Positions 28,929 through 41,300 of a stretch of DNA of 64,000 nt are shown piece by piece. The stretch is from Styela clava (taxonomy: Eukaryota > Chordata > Ascidiacea > Stolidobranchia > Styelidae): assembly GCF_964204865.1 (NCBI RefSeq), contig NC_135257.1, forward strand, positions 9,570,151 through 9,634,150, in the 5' to 3' direction. How positions within the stretch are numbered: the first letter of the stretch is position 1; each line of letters begins with the position of its first letter. Both the position numbers and the translations under genes were made by a program. Under the pieces are notes generated by a model. It ran no database searches, was not told the origin of the DNA, and saw only the letters and a list, made by a program, of their open reading frames with translations.

Positions 28929-30190
28929 CTATTACAGTATTATTTAGACTACAGATATACCATAATATAAGCCTAATTTTGTAATCGTTATCCTATTTTG
29001 AACTCTCTAAAATTTAAGACAGTTAGCCTATTGCGTGTGGGCTGAGCGAGAGCCGAGAGTGGGCTGGGGTAACATTGGTCTATTGCAGTATTGTTGTGGT
29101 TATCACTATCATCGCATATATCAGTACCGTATATATTCCTACTGATATAGACTAATATATTGCCGACACAGTGATAGGAATCGCATCGGGCAGTGGGGGC
29201 AACGGTCCCATTATGGACAGTGCAATTTTACTAGCGGACTAAGGACAATCAGTTACATTTAATGTTTCGCTGACCCCTATCTTAACTTCGTAAAAATTCT
29301 ATGTAGGCCTATAATGGCATACCGGTACCTGTAATTGACACTCGACCATCACAAATCTCTTTCCCTTTTTCACTAGATGGCGCTTGTAAACTGTGTCGGT
29401 GTCGGGGTGTCACACAGCCTCTACCAGCCTAGCCGCGGATCACGCAGAACCGCCGTAGCCATGCAGGCGATGTTGATCGAAAATGGCGGCCATTTTCCAT
29501 TGTTGCGCAACTTGGGTATATATGGGCTTTGGTGTCACATATTGGAAACTTTCATTTTATCAAATGCTCAAACAAATGTCAATATAAATTTTTTGATATC
29601 TTCAATTATGAAAACAAACTACAAAAAAACGAGTCCATGTTATAATCATGCTTGAAAATCTTACGCTACTGTTGAATGCGTAATGACATCGAGAACAAGA
29701 AAGTCGTGGAAATATCCTATAGTGATTTATTCTTGACAACATTGTATATTTATCGTGTATACGGTAAACCTCAATGCTTGGCAAGCTAATATGACTCCTC
29801 GCGCTCCAACAATGTGAGGAGTTGCAATAATATTGAGTGAAGGACAGTGACTTGCAGCCCAGGGAAGCTAAGGGAAAGCTCTGTTTAATGGATCGATGTG
29901 CGGTAGTTTGTTGACTTTGTAATACATCCATGTATTTGCGTCACTACCAAAATCAATATGTATTACCCGGACCAGACACTGGGAAGGGGATGTAGATACA
30001 ACTGACATGACGCTCTGAATAGGTATGATAAATAGAACAAACACGTAGATTATGTTATTAAAAAAACACCCCCCTCCAAAAAAGGGTTCAGAACCGATGC
30101 AATACGTGGTATCAATGTATTCGAGATAGATTTTTTTTAAATGTATCCTCATCTACGAACTCACTGAATGGACCCGGTGCTCACTGAAGC
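28929..30190. other. Intergenic, between BTBD1/2 and the desaturase 3' end
   Basis: No gene is supported. A G/C-richer island at 29330-29520 looks promoter-like (separate entry). The remainder is AT-rich, with only short, unrecognised ORFs. Confidence 0.45.
29330..29520. promoter_or_regulatory. Candidate promoter island with paired YY1-like sites
   Basis: A locally G/C- and CpG-rich block. AAAATGGCGGCCATTTT (29480-29496) has perfect 7-bp arms and places two opposed AANATGGC cores, the YY1 consensus, face to face. TTGCGCAAC lies 10 bases on and CTAGATGGCGC at about 29375. It could drive BTBD1/2 (minus strand, 2.1 kb away) through a leader exon, or an unannotated transcript. Confidence 0.3.
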
Positions 30191-30196
30191 TTTATT
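30191..30196 (-). terminator. Candidate poly(A) signal for the desaturase
   Basis: AATAAA on the minus strand (TTTATT on +), about 290 bases past the stop codon. Confidence 0.45.
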
Positions 30197-30483
30197 ACCA
30201 AATGACGCAGAAATAAGTAGGATATTCATTAATTCATTTCTTCACCATACTGAAAATACAAACTATACATACACAAATTCAGAGAAAATAAAAAATCGCA
30301 CTTCAGGATGAAAGGAGACGCCGAAAACCAATTCGGGTTATCGAGCGCGGCACCCTTGGAACAGTCTAACAACGCAATATATCACAATATATATATATAT
30401 ATATGTAGGAATGTTCTCATTGTAAAACTACTAAACAAAATTATTGCATGTACAAAATCACCAAAAGACAGGAAATGTCTTTT

Positions 30484-33080
30484 TCACCATCCTATTTCTT
30501 GAACGTCAGAATACATTCCCGTTCTTCGTTTACGGGCTTCAATAACTTCTTTGCTCATCGATCGACGGTCATAAGCTTGACCAATAAGGGCCATGAAATC
30601 GATAAAAATTGTTGCCAGATTAAGTTTCATTCCGTATTCACTTGCTGCATAGTCGTGAGGAAATGTATGATGATAATTGTGAAATCCCTCACCTGCGAAA
30701 AAATATCAAGTTGAACTGCCTGGCCTAGTACTTCTTGTCACTTAATTCTCCAATGTGAATCTCATAGGCTTATTACTATTTAACCAAATGCAATTCAAAG
30801 ATGAGGTTAGTCAAAAATAAAATGAAGTAGCGTATATGATGCTTGCATATGCCCACTCACCTAACACGATCCACGTCAAAAATAAATTTTCAACAGGGTG
30901 TATGCTTCTGTCGTAAGGACGATTTCCATACATATGTGCAACGCTGTTAACGCACCATGCTAGGTGCAATGAAACGCAGTAGCGCAATGCAGCCATACAA
31001 TATGCATTCCAAATGGTCTCTCCACCAAAATACCACGGTATCACCGACGGCAACACAAAGCAAATCGAGATAGCCAAGGGAACGTAAAATCTGAATACAA
31101 AAATATAAACTTTAGGTTAATTTTACTGTAGTTCGTATTACAGAATTCTAACCTTGTCAGAATTGTCACCTTTCCACTCTCTCGGACTAAATATGAAACC
31201 TATCCGAAAATGTCATATGAAACTTAGCTGTGCGCAACATATATATATATAGAGTCTCAATACGGTTTTTTGTGATCGAATAAATTCATATAAACATTAT
31301 TATTGATCCCACCTGTGTTGAAATCGAACCACTGGATCCTTCATCAAATCATCTATTTGAATAGTTCGTCCTTTCTTTGCAACGTCTGGATGTTTTCGAA
31401 TGAGCAACCAACCCATATGACTGAAGAAAAATCCACGGCATGCGTTATGTGGGTCTGCGTCCGTCTCTGAATATTTGTGATGAGTTCGATGATCTCGGCA
31501 CCAATCAAATAATGAATTCTGAAAATAAAGTTATGAAGTGTTGATCTGTATGGCCATAGGTTATAATATATAAGCGCATTTAAAATTGTTTTGCAAATTA
31601 TACCTGAAGAGCCAAGCAATCCAAAATCATCAAAAAGATCCGCAGCGGAAGTTTTGCTTTGTATGCTCTGTGCGTCCACAAGCGATGTGCTCCCGCAGTT
31701 ACTCCGAGTAGAGCCAGTACATGAGATACAATGGCTGAAATGGAAATTTCGATAAATGATCTTCTATCCGCGTGGTATTATCAATATATCTGCCGTATAT
31801 TATATATGTGCAATTTAAAAAATTTCAGTCCACTAAATTAAATTTCTGGATTAAAAGAATACTTGTTTGAAAACACATTCCCTATATATTTGCACATATT
31901 GTAATGCACTTCCTTCTCCAAACAAACCCACGACATTGTTTGTTTTACAGTAATAAATCAATGTTGAACCCTTGATCAACGAGAATGCAAACAATATGCC
32001 GACTGACCTTGGTTTCGCTGGAATTATAGGAAAGCCTTGGTTCGAAAGATTATTATAGGAAGTCCACAATAGATACCAAAGTTTGTTTTCACAATACCAC
32101 TGAAGTGTGAAATTTACTGGTAATTTCTTGGTATTTGTATTACGAATTTTCAGAAAAATAATAGATAAGAACACCATTAGACAAGAAAAGATTTTAGCTT
32201 GCAATTTTCGGGAAATATCTATGTTTGAAAATTATCTTCAATGAACTCCGCAGTATATTAGCAACCATATGGTATTTTTCAAATCGGAAAGAGTAATTTC
32301 CCATTGGATTTACTAATTGAAAAATTCCCAAAAAAATTTCTAGTATAACTTGGTCGAAAATCTTTTTTATCAACCTTCAGCTATAATTTATTTACCGAAA
32401 AATATTAGTGTGACATCTTACATTTTAGTGACGTAAACCTAAATAAAAAAAAATAGATATACATACCACTTAAGATTGTGAACATTTTCATGTGAGGAAG
32501 CCGAAAGATCGCATATATGCTGATAATATGAAGTCCAGACATCAGAATTACGTTTTTCAATATAAATTTCCAAACGTATTTCTTCTGTGGAGCTGAAGAT
32601 GTATAGTAACAATTTAAATAAAAACATATCCGCTATAATGAAATGCTGAAAACCCATACAACGAAGTTAAAACTCCCCGCTGACGCAAAACCTTTTTAAT
32701 CTATTGGTCCTATTAAGATATATGACCCGTAACCAATTAAAAATTTCGGTTGAAACAATGGTATCATAGGAAATGTTCTTTTTTATATAGATGAGATTGT
32801 GTTTATGTTTTGTCATGAATACGCCACATTTATTTACATATCCTAAATGAAAATAGAATCAATCTTGCTTTAGTTCAACATTTATAGGACAAATATCTTT
32901 ACCTTTTTCCGATTGATGTACTTCTTCAGAAGAATTTTCTGTTGCTGGTTCTTGCTTAATTTTTTCTCTTTGATTAGCAATAGTATCTGATGTTTCGCAT
33001 TTTGATGACGGAAACGTGAAGTCAATGAACGACTCCTGTTGACAGGCTTGGTTCGACAGTTCAGAAGTTAAGATATTCAT
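30484..33080 (-). CDS. SCD: Stearoyl-CoA (delta-9) desaturase, 6 exons
   Basis: Exons: 33080-32903, 32592-32467, 31734-31604, 31518-31313, 31090-30861, 30692-30484. GT-AG borders and phases fit, totalling 1080 nt and 359 residues, the same length as human SCD. The enzyme is an ER-membrane di-iron protein that puts a cis-9 double bond into stearoyl- and palmitoyl-CoA using cytochrome b5. All three histidine boxes are present: HRLWTH at 118-123, HRTHH at 155-159 and HNYHH at 295-299. Other family marks are YVWKFILKNVILMS (first membrane segment), TDADPHNACRGFFFSH, GWLLIRKHPDV, WCVNSVAHMYGNRPYD and LGEGFHNYHHTFPHDYA. The first exon supplies a polar 59-residue N-terminus specific to this species. 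An acceptor-like TTTTTAG lies 22 bases upstream of the ATG, so a 5'UTR intron or a trans-splice site is possible. A large minus-strand ORF at 31353-31679 is a wrong-frame overlap. Confidence 0.96.
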
Positions 33081-35446
33081 GTTTGGCGCTGTAGAAGCTC
33101 TAAAAATAGGTCCAGGAACGAAATTATATTAAAAGTAAATTTAAAAGCTACTAAAAGGCACTGTGAATTGTGGTCACATTCACATTTGTGAATTTTAAGT
33201 GTTATCTGCTTCAGTGTGTCAGTGTATAAACTAGAGTGGCACGTTTGATATAAAACGTTAAATCCTATTTATTAATATTAAGTTTTGTAATAGTCCCACA
33301 ATCTCAAAATTTGCAATGATGTACTGAAAAAGTTGTAATCGGCCAATTTTTAACTTGAGTTTGCAAATTGCGGCTCCGTAACTTGGCCTAACGCTGAAAT
33401 TGGCGCTGATAGTAACAACGCAAATTTTTCAGCGTCAACGAAAAATCTTCTGGTAATAAGATGATGAACTGATCTATCTGTATTATCTAGAACTTTCCAG
33501 CGTCACCTGTAAATGCTTACTTGGTGAAAATAGAGATTATCTGAAAAGTAGACAGTGTTTTATAGATTCCAACTTATTTGTTTTTCAATACGTTATATGT
33601 TCATTACGAATATCGAAATTATGAGAAATTTTATGCTTGCAGTTATAGAGGATTCAAGGTCACAAAATTAATAACTCATCATGTAAGATACGAGAGTATA
33701 TTTTATCAAACAACGCGCCTGTCACGACATTGCTTGTGTCAGTAACCGCTTATCTGTGGCCTGAATATGGAGAAGACTATAAAAACGAGAGAAGTTTTTT
33801 TACTTTTTACTATTTTTGAACAAATAATTAGTGGAACATGCCTTCTTTTGCTACTTCGACCACTTTAAAAAGAATAGCGTTGTAATAATTGTAATGACCT
33901 GTAACCGACCTTGCACGACACACAATTCTTGTAACGAACGACAATTACAATAACTGCAGTCGAAGTTGTGTCACTATTCCAGTAAATTCTGAAGCGTTGG
34001 TGATTGCACAGAGATTCCAGTTAATCAGCTTCGAGGAACTTCAAACACAACGTTAGGGTAGACGTTTGAACTCTGTGAATATTTGAGATTGCTGAATCAT
34101 CCATCATTCCGATGCGGTTCTGGAAGTATATTCTATAAGCACTAATCAAAACATACATATTTATTAATTTCAGAAACTAATTTTAGCTTTATAATATAAC
34201 GATCAAAAACGTCCCTCTCATCTGAAGCCTATGTAAACACGTCGTGATTTTGTGACATTTTATGAGTTTTATGAGGTGATATACCATTCCTTAATTCCAT
34301 TTGAATTTACAGTTACTTGCGAATTGTGATATCGAAATTATTCGAAGGCGACAAGTCACTAGAGGACTAGACCAAAGTCCACCAATAATTTACCAGAATT
34401 TACTCGTCATCTGAAAGCGGGGGCCACGTGATCCCGCTTTGTCTGACCTCGGGACACGCGTTCGGACTCGGGATAGTGTTCAAAAAAGCGTTTTATAGTA
34501 ATCGGTAAAATCCGCGACTTTTTAAATGATGTAGTGGTATCAATGCATTATCGGGAAATAGACTATTACAATATACTGTTTCGATTTTGACGTCAAATAT
34601 GTAGGAAAGCGTTTAAAAAATATGGTTTTTGAAAGCTGTTAAAAAGGGGGCTGTAACTAAGTCTTGCTTGGCACCGTAAATACTGCAAGAAATGGCGATG
34701 TCTGATGCTCGTCGGAGAAAATATTAGCTGTTTTTAAGATTTTTCTCACGCAAAATGGCCTTTGAAACTATGATTGTACGCAGTTAAAATAGGGCGCACT
34801 TTTTTTACTCACATTTCGGTTATTTGTGCAGAGGGGACTATTGGCTCAGTTTCCTGAATAAAAGTCATATTGTATAGAATCTTAGACTTAAAACTTGAAT
34901 TCTAAACGAGTGAGGTTAGTAATGTCCAACGTTATCACCAGATTATTTGTGCAGGGCGATAGCGAAGCTTTTTAAAAATTATACAAAGTATAACGTGAAT
35001 TTGCGCTATACTTTAATCTGATGGACAAACAAAAGTTTATTCATAAAAGAATTCCACTATTATTGCTGCTTTATCGTATCCCTCATGGCATGAAATGATT
35101 ATCTGCTCTGCTGTTGTGTGGCATTATTATTTTTAGATTGCGACTTCCTAATTGAATTTACTCGACCTGCTTACCTGCATCGATGCTTGATGAAAAAAAG
35201 CTTGGAAAAATTAGTCAGTGATCCCATTGTTTTGAAGCAATAGACCCGTATAAAGGTAATCGACAGAAAATAGTTATAGAAATTGTAGATTAGAAAATTA
35301 ATGTTACAATCAATTGGCTGAACACAGTTTATTTCCCTTAAAAATCCACCAAACCCACTGCACATCATCAATATTACTTAAGGCATGAACAGTATAATGC
35401 TGATAAATTTTTGAAAAACTTGCAGGAATGGAAGTATTGAAACAAT

Positions 35447-35692
35447 GGTACTCCCGTAGTATGTGAACCAAAGTGGCGGACACCGGAACGTAGTATATAT
35501 GTGTACCAGGTTCGGGTTAGGCCATAATTTCAGTTACAAATACTACGGGAGTCACTTGGCTAGTTCCCGAACTCGTAATAGAACTAAAAATATGGAAAAT
35601 TGGAATTAAATTATGTTCTAACGCTAACCTGATACACATACTACGTTCCGGTGTCCATCATATAGGACGGGTTCACATACTTCGGGAGTACC
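35447..35692. mobile_element. Fold-back (MITE-like) element, 246 bp
   Basis: The ends are inverted copies of GGTACTCCCGWAGTATGTGA, and the arms of about 75 bases remain alignable (shared ACACCGGAACGTAGTAT). The loop includes CCCGAACTCGTAATAGAAC, which recurs near 54220. No clear target duplication. Confidence 0.75.
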
Positions 35693-37112
35693 GAAAGAAC
35701 TGCAAAACTACAAATTGTCTCATTTGAAAATTTGCCTAATTTGCATTAAAATACACCTACAGGCTATTTAGCATATTGACTACTTATTTTTATAATACAA
35801 TGAATAGAAGACATTTCAAAATTCCCAACAACTATTAAAATCTCGAATATTACAACCCGAAATGGCGGGTCCCTGACACGCATTATTGCATAACGCAGCT
35901 CAACTGAGTATTTCTGAATCGGAACCATTTTTCAAATTCATGGATCTTCCAGGTGGCACACATCCTATAGCTACGCACTGACATGATGAACAACAAAATA
36001 TGATAATAATAAGTGTTTCAAATAACCATAAAGAGTAGACCATGGATCACCAAACTATGGCCAAATATGGAGATAACTCATCCGCACTTCGCTTTCGATT
36101 ATGAAAGTTCAATTGACGAAATCCACTCATGCTCTTACCCAAAATGGAGGGTGGTAGAAAATTTCCTTGTTAAAAGAGCTGATATTTTCAACTGGTATTG
36201 ATTAATCCACGTCCGGTAATCTAATCGCTAAATAGTAAATACCATAGCCATTGCATTTAACTTCAACGAGCGACTACATTAATTAATAACGCTTCCATCC
36301 CAAATACAGTCCCGAAGAATTTTAATATATATATTCATGTAGAATACAAAATCTATTGAACATTCCTAACATTTTATTTCATCGTGCTTCGGAATAAATT
36401 CCTAGCGATAATAGGACACGAAATAGACCTATGGATCGTTTTGTTATTATGATAGTGTTGTTGCTATTGTTGTTGTGAAAAAAATCGCCTTTATTTTTAC
36501 CAACTGGGCTAATTGCTTTGAAATTTGCAGTGGTTAAAGATTGTACTTTTCCCTACGGGGCTATTTCGAAAATTTCTGTGGCCTCTATGGGATTTTTGTG
36601 TATGTGATGACGCCATCAGAATAAATATTGGGCACCCTGTAGCGGCTCTGCGTTCGCAATCGTTGCGAACTGGTGGTCAGTCGACGTCGGGAAAACTGTA
36701 CGAGTAATGCAGGGGACCAGATACCCGTACTACTTCGTTTCGGTCGTCGTGTCCATATATTCAAGCATTGCTCTCTCGTTTAGTAGAATCAAAGTGAATA
36801 TAGTCACTTTGAGTAGAACACGTCTGAAGCGGACAATGGATCAGAGGGCACATTGCGGAGAAAGGAGTGTTTTTCATCTTCAGTGCGTACGGTATCGTTT
36901 CCGTTGGTACCAAACAGAACGCAAAATTTTTGGGATGCAGATTATCGAGAATAGCGCTAAATATAGCATTTTTATCTGTTGCGGAAATTTCAAGCAAATT
37001 TTACGCTGAATTTTTTCGTTTCATATTTTTAGTGTGTTGTAGTTCACTTTACTTAGATAGATAGTATTCGAATACTCCATAATATACACAAATTTAAAAT
37101 GGAGAATTCTGC

Positions 37113-37169
37113 AGGGCGAGCAAAACCTTTAAAAAAGTTTAAAACATGAGAAATATCATGTGCTCGCCC
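37113..37169. repeat. Small inverted repeat (9-bp arms)
   Basis: GGGCGAGCA near the left end and TGCTCGCCC at the right end can form a stem around a 39-base AT-rich loop. Confidence 0.5.
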
Positions 37170-38351
37170 ACCAGCACACATACACCAATACAATACAAAA
37201 AACACAAACCTAGTTAAACGCAAGGCTTGGGCCAGAAATATATAAATAAAAGAGACTCAAATGTTTAGGAACTTCCCGGCTGTTATACTTTTGAAACACC
37301 CAAGCCATTGCAGTAATGATCAATTCAATATGTGAAATATCATACAGAAAAACAACATCAACTGCGAACATTGAATAAACGATTTTGCAATAAAATCGTG
37401 AACAATAAGTTCTTACCGTAAACTGATTCTCAATATATCATTGTCAAATCTTCATAATCGGCAATCTTGGTACTTCAATTGTTTTACACATGTATTATGT
37501 CCTTACCAATGCAGTTGGTGCTATTCTTTTGAATTAAACGACACAGGAGAGAAATTTGCGATGACGTAATCATTTTTGAAGAAACTGTACATTATAAAGA
37601 TGATTTGTACCTGGGATGTCAGTTAACGGTTAAAATAAATCGTAACTGTTAATAACTTAGACTGAATAGTTGTGAAAACAAGGACGAAAGAACAGCAGAC
37701 GTTAGGTTGAACTTAAAAAAAAGTAATATCGTTGTTGTCCACGATTAGCAATCTTCACCACCGCCAGGTGATGATGTGGAGTAATCACGATTTGGTCAAA
37801 GCCATGATTTACACGCCGCCAATCATTCTGGCCAATGGCATGTGAGAACGAAAACACACCTACGTCTTTATTAAAGCGACAATTTCAAGCATGTCATCAT
37901 TCCTTTATTCACGCATGTTGGCCGCTCGTTCTGTGCGAGATATAGTTCTGACTATATGTTTAATAGTGTGAATCGCAAGGAATGAATTCAGTACTTTTAT
38001 AACAAAATTCAAGATAGTTCACATAGTGAGAAAACTACAGAAAGCAGTTAGACACATGTACCATGTACCGGCTATAATTTACGTCATTGTTACGTCATTA
38101 TTCATTGTTTACAATGTAGGGTTACTTCACGTTTTTAGTCTACTGTTGCTTATCGCAATTGATAGCCATTCCTTTTATACAAGCAGCTATATATTATATA
38201 TGGAAGTGATTTTAAGGGACCGTCTGAGAGCGGCGAAACACCGCGTAAAACTAATTACCTAATTAGTCAATCCGTCGTTTTTACTAATTTCGTTTTATAA
38301 TTGATAAACAGTAGCGTAGTATAATTTAGGTATTAGCAGCGGTACACTGAA

Positions 38352-41300
38352 ATGGCTTTAACGTTACGTCCGAAGCTGGGGGCTCGTTTCGTGGAGATAC
38401 TGCGTACAACACAGGTGTGTATTCGATAGTGATAGTTATATTATTGCATTTTCAATATACTACAGCCTAATACTGTTATATAGCAACTGCACTAAATATT
38501 ATAACTAAATTAACGGAAATGAATATGGGACGAGCAATCGTTTTTTCGTTTGTTTGTTGTGCTTAACTCTTTTCCTGATCTCATAGTTTGGTATACCATC
38601 AAGAAAAATGCACTAATTTAGTTAGCTCGTATGTATACCTAAACATGTATACTTGGATAAAATAATATCAGTCAAAGCTCAATCACGAAAAACTCTCCCC
38701 AAACTTATTTTATCATCGATTCAACTTGTCAACACTAGCAGTGGAAATGTTCCCAGTACTTTTCCACGTAGTTATATAGTTCATTATTCCAGTAGACGAT
38801 TGGCACTCCATTTTGTCGATCTTCATGCGCGTCGTTGAAATATACGCCGTTTTAAGTAAATATGAAATGATAAAATAGTACATTCGTGCCAAACCGACTG
38901 GCCTGAGATCTGAAAAATAGTAATAATCATCTTATACGGCGTAGGCTCCAACCACGCGAAATGATGCTATTTGTCGGGTGTCAGGCCAGTCGGTTCGGCA
39001 CATTCAAACACAATTTGGTTCACTTCTCGATCCCTGATAGCTTTACATAAAACGATTTTTAGCTTTCATCGTGATACAAACGTGGCTTTTTGACCGTCCG
39101 AATGTAACCTAAGCTTCGCGTAATCGAACGAGGTCATTGAACCGAGTTGTCTTTCAAATGACATTTTGTTCGCATGTATCGTGCTGCTTTCCTGTGGGAT
39201 ATAATACGTGCGCATGCTGCCCGAAGTGAAAGAATTATTATGAACATGCTCCTACTCATTAATAACAATCACTTGTGGTATGTACCCAAAGTACAATTAG
39301 TAGCAATTTCCATTATATGTCGCGCAATAAATTGTACCAGTTTCATAAGACTCTTGAACCAACTCCAAATCAAATGATATCATTTTTATTGACATTTTTA
39401 TTGAATTTTGGAAAATTAAAAATCCCATGCTTGGAAGAAAATATTTATGAAATGGGTTCAGTCACTTCATCACCATCTGTTTCAGATATTTTGCAATGTG
39501 AGCAAAAGAGGTTAGATGCCATTGGTGTTTTCTGTTTTGGTGTATTTAATCCTTGTTTTTTCTGTTTCAGAAAAGATGTGCTTCCGGTGCTTCATTTAAC
39601 GTGAGTCTTATGTTTTATTGTTTTGCCGCCCAAAGCTGTAATTGTATTGCCCCGACTTGACTCATATAGAATTGATTGTTTTTAATACCTTTTTGTTTTA
39701 TTTGTTTTAAATACTTTGCTAAACATAGCCTGGATAGACCAAAAAAAAGTTGAATTACCCTTGGAAACAATTTTCAAATTGAAAAACCTTTCGAACACTT
39801 TCTGAATTTATGGCCCTATTTTCGTCCGGCGCAGGCCTCAGATTTGATAGTCGACCTATCCAACAGGCTGAATGAAAAGCCGACCAATCCAGAACAATGT
39901 CTTTTTGGAAAACAATTCACGGATCACATGTTTGCCGTTGAATGGACGAGAAAGAAAGGATGGGGAATTCCACAGATCAAGCCGCTTCAAAATCTGAGCA
40001 TGCATCCCGCTACTTCAGCACTTCACTATGCCATCCAGGTTGTTAACTTTTATGTGCAAATAAGAGTGTCATGTTGTCAAATATTGACCGATGACTACAG
40101 ACTGGATCTTGTTGTCAAATATTGACAGATGTTAGTTTACAATAGGTTATTGGATTAACTCAATTCGTCATTTTCTTCATGCGTCAATCTTGGTATGCCA
40201 CAGTAACAGGTGATTTTTGTTATTCAAAAAAATTGGATTTGGAAGGTGGATCAATACCTATTCTTTCTTAGCTTTTACCGGTCTGTTTCGTAAGTCCGTT
40301 CAGTGTTTACCCTATTACACTCGATAATTACTAATCCTATTTTCAATACAATTAACAAACAGCTGTTCGAAGGTATGAAAGCATATCGCACGGTCGATAA
40401 TCGAATCGCCATGTTTCGCCCCATGCATAATATGGACAGAATGCTAAGGACAGCTCAAAGAGCAGCACTACCGGTAAGTGACAATTTGAACCATTTGAAA
40501 GTGATGTATCCAGATGTCGTTAACTTGTAGTTTTCATTGTGACATAAGAAGAAATCGATTGCCGCCAATCGGCATATGTATGCACGTTTGCTTATCCACG
40601 TGATACGTAACATTTCGTGCTGCTCAAATATGCAGGTGCATTTTTTATTTCAAAACCAAAACACCTTTGTTGCAACAAAATTAATCGAATTAAGCTCTTT
40701 GTTTTCCTATTTCTAATTTCGACCAAATCCACTCTGTGAATTAGGACGTCAACTCTTGTTTAAATTTATCCAATTTACTTGTATTGAATTTTTGTCAAAA
40801 ACAGTAATTCATAATGAGCGCGGGCAACAGACATGTCGTCTTTCTGCAAATCAGAAAAGTAGTTCTCATAAAAGCTTGAGAAGTTGAGAACAATGATTGC
40901 CGCTTTGAGCGAAAGCTACATTTGTTTAGAATGAATTAGGTCAAATTTTGAAGGACACTCAACGCACGATGAAGGCTGGCAACATAATACATCATTGAAA
41001 GTTCTTTTCGCTTTGCCATATGACAAGGTATACTTTCGCAATATTATGTTTGTAATATTTTCGTACTGGCTTGTAAAAGCTAGTTTTCCATACGAAGTTA
41101 TCAAAATATTACAAGAATAAAAATCACAAATAACACTCATTCAATATTGGTACATCCTATGTCATCGTTGCATCATATTTCGGTTGTTTACACATTCAGT
41201 GGTATTTTTCTTCCGGCGTTTTCAAAAGCGTAACCGGAATGGAGCTTCGCCTTCAGGCCAGCGTATGATGCAACGATTACTCACTAACTTGCTATGATGA

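Larger units (their letters stand above)
33081..38351. other. 5.3-kb intergenic region between divergent SCD and BCAT genes
   Basis: No coding exon recognised. It must contain the promoters of both flanking genes, but no TATA or initiator can be assigned with confidence. It holds a fold-back element (35447-35692), a small inverted repeat at 37113-37169 and a palindromic TTCGCAATCGTTGCGAA near 36652. The short ORFs at 36.5-37.0 kb lack any recognisable family. Confidence 0.5.

Noticed and set aside
31353-31679. Minus-strand 108-codon ORF within the desaturase
   Set aside because: Wrong frame; it overlaps two true exons and an intron of SCD.
31851-32204. Minus-strand 117-codon ORF between desaturase exons 2 and 3
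   Set aside because: Desaturase exon 2 joins exon 3 in phase (codon G|CC) without it; no family motif, so it is intron.
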